Origin: Agrypnia vestita
Taxonomy: Eukaryota; Arthropoda; Insecta; Trichoptera; Phryganeidae
DNA: 64,000 nt
Reading direction: 5' to 3'
NCBI GenBank assembly: GCA_016648135.1
Contig: JADDOH010023177.1
Location: 30,342 to 94,341, forward strand
The translations under genes and the position numbers were made by a program. Of the stretch, positions 1-10,320 are shown one piece after another (positions within the stretch are counted from its first letter, which is position 1; each line of letters begins with the position of its first letter). Under the pieces are notes generated by a model. The model was given only the letters and a program-made list of their open reading frames with translations, made no database searches and was not told where the DNA came from.

Positions 1-486
1 AGGGTTAAAAAAACAGGATGGATTAACTTAGAGGTTTATACAAAGCTTGTTATTTATTTATGCATGCCAAATCACAAAGTTAACGCAATAAACTTCAAAA
101 GTCTCTGTTGTGTTCATTTTGGTCCTCCCATTGACTTTCAGTCAGATCCGATTATTGGACCGGAATTTTTCCGAATATTGTATTTAAATATTGACAAAGG
201 GAAAGTGGCCGTCTACCGGAATGACCTACTGTGACGAGAAAAATGAATATGGAAATCTGAATTTGCATTTTGCAGAAAAACTTGCTTTTAAATTAGTCCG
301 TGTAAAAAAAGTTTGTGCAAAATATGCTGATAGTTTTTATCTACATTATATTATAATTTACATCAGTTGCTTGCACTTACGTTACTGTGATAATATTAAT
401 GTATTCATCTGAAATTAAATAAACTTATTAAATTTGGTTGAAAAACATAAATTATGTTACAATTAAGCTAGTTTAATAATAATTTA
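1..486. other. Unassigned AT-rich DNA
   Basis: No domain, repeat partner or RNA gene is recognised. The 73-codon frame at 191-412 has low-complexity, AT-driven composition and no motif. Confidence 0.5.
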
Positions 487-490
487 ATAT

Positions 491-975
491 TATCACGGGA
501 TGTTAGAAGCAGAAATAATTGCACATCAAAGATTTTACAGCACACATTTTAAAAGTAAATAAGAAATTTTTACAAATATCTGGAATAACCCAATAGATAC
601 TGGAACCATCGTGACGCGATGGTTACCTACAAAAAGAGATAGACCGGCTGCTGCGCACTCAGCATGTGTAAGAGTTGATAGTTATTACCATAGAAAGTGA
701 AAACTATTGTAAATCAAGAAAGTACCTACCGACGAGCGAGAAGTTTTCTAGTGCGAACCTAAGCGAATAAGTAACGTGCATCAGTATGTGAGAGACAAAT
801 TATACGCACTTACTACTTGCAATAATAAATGCAAATTACGAAATTAGATAAAAAGTGTAGCGAAAATTTTAGATACATTTAGTATGAATTTGAGTACAGT
901 GCTCCAATTAAATTCGTGCCCAGTGAAGTATAAAAAATAAAAGTTTAGTTTTTAGTGTTTCATTTGCCTCCCACA
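491..975 (+). mobile_element. Solo LTR, ATAT-target family, copy 1
   Basis: A 485-bp block runs from TATCACGG (a decayed TGTCACG start) to CCTCCCACA and is flanked on both sides by ATAT (487-490 and 976-979). An AATAAA-type signal near 938 and the terminal GCCTCCC block match the 3' ends of the LTRs ending at 40260 and 49088. The phrase TAGTGCGAACCT is also shared with the 39.9-kb copy. A 4-bp duplication suits a Gypsy-type LTR. No internal coding region adjoins it, so it is read as a recombinational solo LTR. The mutated first dinucleotide makes this the weakest of the four. Confidence 0.6.
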
Positions 976-1009
976 ATATTTAACTACTTCTTTATTATCA
1001 TTGCTAATA

Positions 1010-1165
1010 ACCATTCTTTTCATTCACGTTCCATTAAATTTCTCCGTCCCGTCGCGTGTTTAAATCAACAAAATGAATGATATTGAAATTTTAGAAATTA
1101 AAAGAAATGGTTTTTATTTGCTTAACAACATTACTTTCATTAACTCATCTTTTTAGGCAATTGCG
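1010..1165 (+). repeat. Dispersed leader-plus-ATG block, copy 1 (Penelope-like?)
   Basis: A pyrimidine-rich leader containing CCGTCGCG is followed by ATG at 1072 and a short frame starting MNDIEILEIKRN. The same arrangement recurs near 29940-30120 (MNNFACLEIKIN) and 46895-47035 (MNNFQILEFKRN). Three colinear copies with a conserved frame start suggest the 5' end of a retroelement ORF. Linking it to Penelope-like elements is inference, from the endonuclease relic just downstream and the hammerhead-like motifs beyond the other two copies. Confidence 0.45.
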
Positions 1166-1375
1166 GACTTGTATTGAGGGTCTACCGGGACGTGTTCACT
1201 GTTCACTGATGTGCGGCTATCCATGAAGAGGTCATACCATACCATACCTTCGAGAATGATGCTATGAGCTTGTTGTATTTTGCGAATTGTTTTCACTTGG
1301 GTATTTCCAAGCTTTTGATAAAATTTAATGCGATATCGCCGCTCGAGCTACTCCGTCATTATACAACAAACTTAA

Positions 1376-1546
1376 CCCGCATCAGGAAAATCTGCACTGG
1401 CTGAGCATTTTCTGGATACCGGCCATCATTTTGCATTCGAACCGAAGATCCTGGGAAAATCCAAGAGTCGCCATGTACATCTTGTCAAGGAGGCACTCGA
1501 AATCTACAAATACCGGAAAAAAATTAAAAGAGATGATGGCCTCTAA
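1376..1546 (+). pseudogene. Penelope-like GIY-YIG endonuclease C-terminal relic
   Basis: The frame reads GKSALAEHFLDTGHHF, then FEPKILGKSKSR, then VKEALEIYKYRKKIKRDDG and stops at TAA 1544-1546. The order 'AEH.L.TGH...F..KIL' then 'EA.EI.K....NRD.G' is typical of the C-terminal part of the GIY-YIG nuclease of Penelope-like retroelements, which nicks target DNA for primed reverse transcription. Only about 55 codons remain; the frame is closed by a stop at 1373-1375 and no reverse transcriptase is seen upstream. It is a dead fragment. A related GIY-YIG nuclease of another element is the main alternative. Confidence 0.6.
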
Positions 1547-1565
1547 TTAAAAACACCATATTCGG

Positions 1566-2099
1566 CAGGTTTCGAGGATATATTATATATCCGCGGATAT
1601 ATATCACGATATTTATGGCTTGATTTTTATTTTCGATATATATCAAAATAAAATTCTGCCGTCGTTAATAGATGGCACTAGTTGTATTTTAAAAATGCTA
1701 GAGGTTATTTTTTTAATGTCTGCGATCGTTACTAGATGGCGCTAGTTGTATTTTAAAAAGTGTTAGGGTTGTATTTTAATATAATTTGTTTAATATAATT
1801 CATTTTTTATTTCACACAAATAAACAAACATCCATAACACTACATTAGAAAGAGCAACTTTTATAACTTATGTATAATAATTGCATACATTAGCTTTTTT
1901 CAGTGTGCAATTATTTAATAAATAATATTTCATGTACAATATAAAAAAATAAATTTCCTAATTATTTCAAGTTTGTATCAATTGACGTGTGCAAAAAAGG
2001 CGAAAATAAGTTTGGATATATATAAAAATTTTGATATATATCGGATATGTATAAAAAAATCCGATTTTTTGTATAAAAATCGGATTTTTTCGAAACCTG
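1566..2099. mobile_element. hAT-like MITE
   Basis: Ends are CAGGTTTCGA (1566-1575) and its exact complement TCGAAACCTG (2090-2099). The 8 bases outside, ATATTCGG and GTATTTGG, match at 6 of 8, as expected for an old hAT 8-bp duplication. The interior is AT-rich, with ATATATATC motifs near both ends, and has no transposase. It holds a short tandem duplication around TAGATGGCRCTAGTTG (1670 and 1734, period 64). Confidence 0.6.
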
Positions 2100-2107
2100 G
2101 TATTTGG

Positions 2108-3370
2108 CATTTCAAAACCAATCCCCCTGTAGATTCTGCAAAGATGACTAGACAAAAGATGAAATATACACATAATACAACACAACTCGCAACAATACAG
2201 CATGATCCCGATACCGTATTGGGGTCATGTATTGTTGCGCATTGAGAGACACAGTGAGTAAAGCCCCAAAATACGAGAATAAAAATAATATACTGTTCAA
2301 AATCATATCTTTATATAAAAAGCGTTTTAAAATCAACAAACAACGTAAAAATTTCTTGCAAATTTAAAACATTATAACTTTACTAATATTAAATATTTCT
2401 TAATTTCCTTAGTAAGGTTTCTAGCTAATGAAGTATACTTTATAAGTATAGAAAAAAATATTATGCGTACATATAATTATTCATTAAAAATTCGCGCCGT
2501 CTAGGACACTACAAACGATTTTTTTGGCAGCGGCCTGTCGATTAATGCTTTTATTTTCTTAATTATTTTAAATAATGTTCAGTTTAATAATTTTACATTA
2601 AGAACAAAAATTGTATCTAAGTTATTGCCCTAAATAAATTGCAATCAATGTATATTCCGATATAAATGAATAATAAAAACCCACATTTTCGTAAAAAAAA
2701 AACCCGCCGAAATATGCATTTGCAGTGTTGCAGAGTAATTTTCTAACGAGATATTTCAAACAAACGTAATTCACAAATTGTTTTGGCTCTCCTGAAAACC
2801 TGCATTTTTTTTACTCATTCCGTTGTTCCTTTTATCCATATAATTATTCTCTTTTAAATCTATTATTTTTCCCACTTTTTCATTTACCGCGAATAAAACT
2901 GCAAATGTGAAAATTTACAATGCAAATTTTTTACCGCAGCGAAACTTTATAATCATCTGCACATTTGAGTACCATTATACTGGACTCAAGATGAAACAGA
3001 GATGTACAGGAAAATAATGAGATACGGATTCTGCTATTCCCATAGACGAGAACGATATTTGCAATTTTGTTTCTTTTGTTTCTTTTGTTCCCAGTTTACT
3101 TTTAAGTATGTATTTAGCTTACAAGAACATCAAAAAATATACATTTAATTTATAATCATACTGCTTGTGTTTGTGTATCCAGCCTTATGTCAAGTTTGTT
3201 ACGAAATGTTTTTTTTCTTTAGTAAACGTCATAAACTTTTTCTTCTTCATACGGTGGTAAATAATTTATTTTATTTATGTAGTTATATAAAATTTCGCAA
3301 GAACAAAATAGAATATATTTTTAGAACCTAACGAACACGTATTACAAGGCGAGCAAGCATAACTATTTTA
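2108..3370. other. Unassigned AT-rich DNA
   Basis: No coding region or repeat partner is recognised. The overlapping frames on both strands at 1967-2339 are short and lie partly in the hAT-like MITE. Confidence 0.5.
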
Positions 3371-4110
3371 ATCAAGATATATTACAAAGCTGGTTGGTCT
3401 TGCGGTTAGGGCTCTCGCCTCGTGATCCTAAGGTCGCTGGTTCGAATCTCACTCCAGACCAGCAATTTAGTCCTATTTACATAGCACAAGCGTTTAGCTT
3501 AGTTTGAAAATAGTAAGAATATTGATGTGACACGTCTTCCGTGTTCGCATCTCTATTTAAGAAAAAAAAGCTATATCTCTGTATGGAAAAGTAGGTATGA
3601 AAGACTTTTTGGGTATTCATATGGCTTACGACCTATCGTACGGCTGGCTTAAGTGATCACTTAACACAATGTAACGTTCACCATTTCAACCCATGATAGA
3701 CTACCACATTTATCTTTTTTTTTGGAAGTTGTATATACTCGTATGTTTACGATACACAACTTGTTTCGTATGCAAGTTGTATTTTTGTTACCGTCACCTA
3801 CACTCCACAGCTTTTTCAATCCCTTATATATATGTATATGAGATTCTGCCGAATTATTAACCTTACACTAGAATACACCTGAAAATTATTTCAGTTAATA
3901 TATTATATTGATATTTAAAATACAAATTAATAAATGGCAAATGGGTAACGAGATGGCGTATTTTTTTATCAACGTGTGAAAGTTACATTGTGTAAATTGA
4001 TCACTTAAGCCAGCCATGTGAGAGTTCGTAAATCCTTTAAACACTCAAAGACTTCCTTATCTACTTTCCTATATAAACAACTTTGTCTGTGTGGGACTTC
4101 TATAATTTAT
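3371..4110. mobile_element. Long-TIR foldback transposon, copy 1 (holds a SINE)
   Basis: The left end ATCAAGATATATTACA is interrupted by a SINE and resumes at 3569 with the arm that includes CGTACGGCTGGCTTAAGTGA (3639-3658). The inverted arm returns at about 3985-4110 (TGATCACTTAAGCCAGCC). The same arms flank the 32875-34538 element and form the hairpin at 41049-41174. No transposase remains, so it is non-autonomous. Confidence 0.7.
3389..3568 (+). mobile_element. tRNA-derived SINE S1, most complete copy
   Basis: The first 75 bp (3389-3463) look like a tRNA: a 7-bp acceptor helix GCTGGTT/GACCAGC, an A-box-like TGGTCTTGCGGTTAGG and a B box GGTTCGAATC. The anticodon arm does not pair well, so it is not a working tRNA. 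A roughly 100-bp body (GCGTTTAGCTTAGTTTG, then GTGACACGT) and an A-rich tail follow. Body copies occur at 38259-38375 (minus) and 47264-47312, showing dispersal. It sits inside a foldback transposon arm, so it is younger than that element. Internal Pol III transcription from the A and B boxes is expected for the class. Confidence 0.8.
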
Positions 4111-5038
4111 TTTAATTTATGATTTTAAATTGTCTGAAATAATAAATACACGATGAAATATCATATTTATTTTATTTATTTATCTGTACAGTAGTTACGT
4201 AAAATGATTTTTATAGAATAATTTTCATTCCATACAATCCCCATAATTTATAGGAGGACTTAGTAACAGAGACCATTCGAATCATGTAGGCAATATTATA
4301 AAACATCGCTGACCAAATTCAAGGATTTGACTTCCTTCTTAAACTGCTCGTATTTTAAATGTTTTTTTCTTGAAATTTGTTTTGATACAACAGTATATTG
4401 TATCATTTAATTCCCAAGTATGTAAAGTGATGTTGGATCATGGTGGTTCTTAAATATGGTCTCTTTATTTACCTCTTTGTTCTATATCTATTACTTTATT
4501 TATGAAAAAATCTTTATAGGCTTGGCGTGTGGTATTTAAAAAAGAATTTTGTAAGAGATGGTACTTTAAAATCTTGAAATATATCTACAGTAGAAAAGTC
4601 ATATAATAAATTCATAATAATAGCAGACATTACAATTATTTATATCAGAAAATATATCGCTCTATGCCAGCATCCTTTTCTCTACACATAATGCTTTGGA
4701 GAGGGTTTACGAAACTCACAACTGTGAAATATTTATGGGTACCGAATGATTGATGACGCTTAGAGCTGGCGATGCTATTTGGATAAATTAGCGAACCTAA
4801 TTCGGCTGCACGTTTACTAATTCAGAGAACTCGGAAATAATCCAGGACCCACATTTATTCAGGTTTACTATACATCATGTTAATCACTAATGAGATATGG
4901 TGTGTTAAGCTGGGGTGGAGCTGCAAAAACATTTTTATACTGCTAATTATAGCACAAAGAACGCTTCATAATAACTTGTAGGTCTATCGTACAGATCATT
5001 TGTGCCGGAAATTTACGTATAGGTTCTTTTTAATATTG
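4111..5038. other. Unassigned; possible decayed LINE 3' end
   Basis: A TTTATTTATTTAT stretch near 4155 resembles the reversed tail of insect LINEs, but the reverse-strand translation is too broken to assign. Nothing else is recognised. Confidence 0.35.
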
Positions 5039-5240
5039 TACTTGCCGTACCTCCGTGAAAAAACATGGTGGTTTGGTGGGCGACCGTTGCGTGTTGCTTG
5101 AGTTATTAGGTGTCATGCGATTACGTGTCAAACTCTAATTATCTAATTTTGTAATTCCAGCTTCATTCCAGCGAGTTACGGACGTTAGGGGCAGACCGAC
5201 ACTGAAATTATTTTATTTAGATTAGATTAAACAAATTTTA
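5039..5240 (-). mobile_element. Non-autonomous Helitron H2, decayed copy
   Basis: On the minus strand this ends in the family's terminal hairpin region (CATGTTTTTTCACGGAGG, then TACGGCAAG). It shares interior phrases (TAGATAATTAGAG, then GACACG.AATC) with the copies at 50.4, 53.8 and 60.3 kb. The CTAG end has mutated. Length and order match the 53.6-kb copy. Confidence 0.5.
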
Positions 5241-5787
5241 TTAGCTTCTGTCATCACCATCGTCATCAAAACATGTGGATTTTTTAACCCTGGTGAATCT
5301 TTAAGTCTTCAAAAATTTCTCTGTAGATGTTGTGTAACGTGTGGAAAGCAAATAAGAAAAGCACTAATAATTAAGAATGGACACTCATGGACGTCGTACC
5401 CACGGTTTTTGTCGGATGACTTGAGATTTATATTGTGCCGTTAAAGTATAAATGTTACAGTTAGGTAACAAAGCTTAATGCCCGTAAATGATAAAATGGC
5501 TGAAAATGGAATGGGGGAAGGTGCGCAAGGTTCGACTCAGTTCCGGTTCGTTCTTTGCTGCTGTTGCGTGCTAAAGTGAAAAATTATTTTTAAAAAAATG
5601 TTTGTCTATTTTTATTTGATTGAGATATGGCATCAAATCATGGGGTCACTTTTTTAAACTCAAATTTAAAGTAAATCCAAAATCTTCAAACAGCTATACT
5701 TAAAAAAATTCTAAGCCTGCAAGCTTTTGAATTGAGGCATAATCTTGCGTGATTTTACTCTGCGTAACGTTTTTCCGATGCACGGAT

Positions 5788-6028
5788 TGTTACTGTAATA
5801 GATCTGAGGAACGTATGTCGCGACGCCAGAAAGAGACTGCATGACAGAGAGAGAGAATGTATAAAAAGGCGCGTGAATGTCGAGTCGCTCTCTCTTTTAC
5901 TACCATTGTTATCGAAACCGCATCTTACTGTATGAACGATTGTCTAAACCGTTATTGTTACCTAATAAATACTTACGAGAACAAAGTCGTTACTGGAAGC
6001 AACCTCATCCCGAAACAAGAGTATTACA
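5788..6028 (+). mobile_element. LTR-like block with promoter and polyA signal
   Basis: TATAAAAA (5860-5867) follows a GA-rich run and is about 100 bp upstream of AATAAA (5964-5969). The block opens with TGTTACTG and closes with TATTACA. TATA box, short R region and polyA signal in one 240-bp unit is the layout of a BEL/Pao- or Gypsy-type LTR. No matching target duplication was found at these ends, so boundaries are guesses. A promoter of an unrelated transcript is the alternative. Confidence 0.35.
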
Positions 6029-7519
6029 GTTACTGTACTTGATAATAAAGGAAAATTATAATAACATAGCCTTACACAAATTAAGGTTTTAAACGGAAAA
6101 ATACTGTGCAGCTAATTTTAGTTTCATAATTCCTAAAATCAGCGATAAACATTGATCGAGGATATTTTTTTTATTTTAAATAAAATAGAAACCTAAAATA
6201 TTTATGGATAACATTTTTACATAATTCAATAAAGGAATGTAATAATAATATAATTTAGATAAAAAAAGTCATTTTTTATAGTTGGCCGAGTTTTAGCATT
6301 TTTGTCACATCTGTTTTGAATTTGTCAGCGGTCAGTTGTTTGGTCTGTTGTGGCAGGTGTTAGTATGTGTTGTTTCCTAGTCAGCATAACTTACTAATTG
6401 CCAGCACCATTGAATGATATAGGGCGATTATTGGAGCTATGCCGTGTAAATAGGCACAGATCCAGCGAGATAATTTGTCTCTGCAAATAATAATCGTGTT
6501 TAAAAACAAGTAAATCAGGATAAAGGTCAGACCCAAACCACCCAAGAATAACACCTACTGACTCACCAGATGGTTGGATCCTGAATCTCTTGCACAAAAC
6601 TGCGGCGTTCCTCCCATGCGAATAATTATTTTAATTTCCTTTCGACAGGCGTATCGTCTTGAACTTGTGGTAATGCGGCGGTCTATCTCAATATATATTA
6701 TATATTGCGTACTGGCGCGAGCGGATCAAAACCCAGTGGTTTGAATGAAAATTAGCGGAAATATATTAATCGCAATTTGATGGTGAGGTTTATTAATTTA
6801 TATAAAAAGGAATGCGACGCGTAAAAAAACGTCACTGGCCACGCTTCAAGGTCAGAATATGAAGTGAGCTGTCATACCAATGCGACATCTGTCGTTGCAT
6901 CCCAAGCCATCTAGCCAGGGAGAGTCACTCCGGATGGTCTCCGGTCGAACAAATATCGCGATTGACATGACAGACAAAATATACAATAATTATTTGCACA
7001 AACAGCCATTGTATTGCCATTTTCCATCATGTATATTCCAGTCTTATTGCAGTACAAGAGTACTTTGCCTGAAATGGTCAAATGACCGCGTGCGCAGACA
7101 AATCATGCTCTAACTGCATGCAAACTAAAATATTATTTATGACAGTAAGACATATATATATATATATATATGAGGACAATATTTTACATGATAATATTTC
7201 TGTGATAATGTGTGTACCATAATGCATAAAATATATGGGCATGTCATGCCTGCGTTTGTGCTTATCTTAATAAAAAGATAATAAAATATTGGCGGCACTA
7301 TTCCCAGTAGTCAATAATTTTCCAGCATTTTGTCTTATGATGAGCTTTTTTCTCAAGTCATAGATTTCCAAGATACGTACATACGTCTTGAAGACATTGA
7401 CTTTTATTTGTCGTGTGCTAGCTATAACCCGTCAAAAATGACGTATCTACTTTTACTTTATATTTTGGCCGCCAGTTACGGCTGTGAGAACAGCGCCATC
7501 TAGCACAGCGTATCGTCTT
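6029..7519. other. Unassigned; includes (TA)n at 7152-7171
   Basis: A (TA)10 microsatellite lies at 7152-7171. Frames at 6394-6597 (minus) and 6880-7113 (plus) have no recognisable motif. Confidence 0.45.
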
Positions 7520-7960
7520 GGTAGCGTTAGCAACGGACACTCTTACACAGAGAATTGTGCATTATTTGGTTGTTTATACTTCATTTTTATTTATTTAATA
7601 CCTCATGATTATTTGCTAAATCTGGAAGTATTAATGGTGGACATTATAATATAAAGAAATATGTAATTTTTTTCTCCTGTTTATACTTCATTTTTATATA
7701 TCATCATTATTTGAGCCATTTCGTAGCCTTTGTGATATTGTTACTAAGAGAATCTTGTTTTTTTTATTCATCATTACTTTTTATATTAGCAGTACCATTT
7801 GGTAGCGTTAGTGTCGGACAATAACATAGATAATTCATCATCATTACTGTTGGTCCTAAAACTCGTGGTGGGCCTTGGTATATTAAGAATTATGCATTTT
7901 TCCCCTTAATGCCTTATTATTTTACATATCATCATTATATATTTGCGTTAGCGACGTACA
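7520..7960. repeat. Degenerate tandem repeats
   Basis: The phrase GCGTTAGCAACGGAC (near 7525) recurs as GCGTTAGTGTCGGAC (near 7805) and GCGTTAGCGACGTAC (near 7945), each followed by similar ACATAGA(A)AAT and CATCATTA text. TTTATACTTCATTTTTAT occurs twice (near 7573 and 7680). Confidence 0.5.
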
Positions 7961-8899
7961 TTTTTACATAGAAAACGATGTATTTTGATAGTGTACACAG
8001 ACAAAGCTTAGTCCTAAAATTCTCGGAATTTTCTTCATTCTCAAGAAGTCATTAATATTGTTCATCAATATTAATTTTATCTTCTTCAAAGTAGTTCTCT
8101 TCAGATATTTGAGCAGGTCTAGATTTTTAATAGGTCCCACTGTTGAAGTCGCTATTCGCATTAAAATTTATTATTTGTTTTATGTGTGTATCGATCATGA
8201 AACATTTTTAATGGTGTAGTTATTCAATATTACTTAACATAATTCTAGACTACTGGACTGGTTTTTTCTTTTCAGTTTCTATTTAAAGTTCACGTTTTAC
8301 GCAGATGGGTTTTTAGAATTTTTAAATTAATTTTTTTTATTAACGATTTATTATTGAAATTAATTGGTGATTGTTCTAAGAGCAAGCAATTTTAAAGTTG
8401 TAAGGGTTGTTAAATTATATTTTGAATCAAACTTTTTTATTCTCAATTTCTTTTTGTTTTCATATCATTCCGTTTTGTAGCGACGACAGAAATCCGTGAT
8501 AAAATTTTTTTAATGGTTTTTTCGTCCGCCTTTAGAATTTTTTTCGAAAGCGTGTATTTTATTCTAAACAAAATAAATCACCAATTCTCGGGCGGAGTTC
8601 TGTCGCGAAGTTAAAAGTCCGAAGGGGTAATAAATTTTTCACCGAAAGTGATATTTCTTCCGGTTGAACGGTACCTTCGTACTACAGGGCGGTGGGGGGG
8701 TGGATTCGTAAGGGTAGTGTTTAAAAAATTGAGCAAGTTCAATTATAACTCTCATGATAATGTGCAAACGAGTTATTGTCAAGTATTTAACTTTCACGTA
8801 CCAACCCGTCTTTCACGACATACAACTCTTTTCCGACTCAAAAACTATATAACTCAGGCCGCAAAAAACTCGGTTAGTCTTGCTATACGAGAATTCCCT

Positions 8900-9110
8900 T
8901 GGCATAGACTTATTTGCAGACACAAAGAATATACTTAAGCAAATTCTTAAAATAATGATTTCATAGGCCTTAACCCAACGTACAACGCACATACACGCAC
9001 ACACACACACACACATGCACACACAAACATCACCTTTAAGTAGGTAATTTTATAGACATTATTGTAATCGACTAATAGATGTATGGAGCAGATATAATTC
9101 AAACGCTTTA
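8900..9110. repeat. Dispersed repeat R1 with embedded (CA)n, copy 1
   Basis: This block is colinear with 38025-38250: ATAGACTTATT.GCAGA, then CTTAAAATAATG, ACGTACAACGCAC, a CA-rich tract (8994-9025 here), ACATCACCTTTAAG, and ATAGATGTATGGAGCAG. Two copies 29 kb apart with the same microsatellite position indicate a transposable element carrying its own CA tract. No coding capacity or termini were identified. Confidence 0.7.
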
Positions 9111-9845
9111 ATCTTTTACATTGTAAAACATCTTAATGCATTGTAAGCTTCAATTCGTATAAATAAAAAATATCGCTTGTACGTGTATGTGTTTTAAGTA
9201 TAAATCCGTGTGAAGGGAGAAAGAAATGAAATTTTGTTACATTTAAATAACTTTTCTTAGCATTTTTTAATGAAAAACTAAAAGAGTATGTACCTACTGG
9301 GTACAAGATCATTTAAATTAATTAAAAATTCAAGATACGTAAAAAAATACATTATTATTTAAAACTCAGCCCACTATCCCAAATACAAGTGTCTTCGTCC
9401 AGCTCTAGCAACACGCATTAATATGTATATTTAGTGTATCAATGTAGTGTGATCATGTAAGGATATGTAACTAAATAATTTATTCGATGTATTCTGTGTG
9501 TTCAGATTATTGTCAAGAAAATGGTTGTTGTATACTTTTTGAAGGATATTTTAATTTATTTTATTTATTCATGGGAAACTAACAGTACATATAAAAATCA
9601 GATTACACATGATTATTGAACAGTATAGAGACAATCTTACAAGTTTCCACAGATTAACATGTTATGTATTAACGTGTAGCAACAATAATTTGAGTTATAC
9701 AAAAAAAAACAAAAAAAAGGTGAAAAACAAATATTAGGGTATCTGCAAGAATATCAGAATCAACGTTAAGGTCATATATAGGATTATTTGGAAAACAATA
9801 ATAATCTCATTAATATACAGGACTATTTGGAAAACATTAATAACC

Positions 9846-10320
9846 CGCAGTACGATGTTACTGCTTTAATTATGAATCGAAAATTTTTGTGCAACCAAGA
9901 CCTAATATCAATAGTTATGGAGATATGCGACATCTAATTTAGCATTTTTTCAATATTTCTGACTTATTTTTATAAAACGTGAAAATAACTTACATCGAAT
10001 ATGAAAAATTTATTCCCTTTAATATAATTCAAATAACATAATAAAAATCTTCCAATTCCAATTGTGATTTCTGCAGCGTTTTTATCATTTTATTTAACTT
10101 GTACTGAAATGAATGAATTTTTCGTAATCGCTACAAGTTACTGTAATGATAGTTCAACGTTTTGTAAAATATAAGTCAGATATACTGAAAAAAATGCACA
10201 CTTTGATATTGCATAACTCCATGACTATTGATGGTCATGTTTTGCTTTAGAATATTTATGAATCACTATCAAGGCAAGAATCCACCTGTAAAGTGCTACT
10301 GGCTATGATAAACCCTGTAT
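9846..10320. mobile_element. Foldback MITE F2, copy 1
   Basis: The two halves are imperfect inverted copies: ATCAATAGTTATGGAGATAT on the left faces ATAACTCCATGACTATTGAT on the right, and AATATTTCTGACTTAT faces ATAAGTCAGATATACT. A second copy is at 56925-57375. Only the inner ends are well conserved, so outer boundaries are approximate. No coding region. Confidence 0.7.

Noticed and set aside
3389..3463. Candidate tRNA gene
   Set aside because: The acceptor helix and B box are good but the anticodon arm does not pair, and a SINE body with dispersed copies follows.
8813..9022. Cys-rich minus frame (MCMCVCVCACMCV)
   Set aside because: It is simply the translation of a (CA)n tract.
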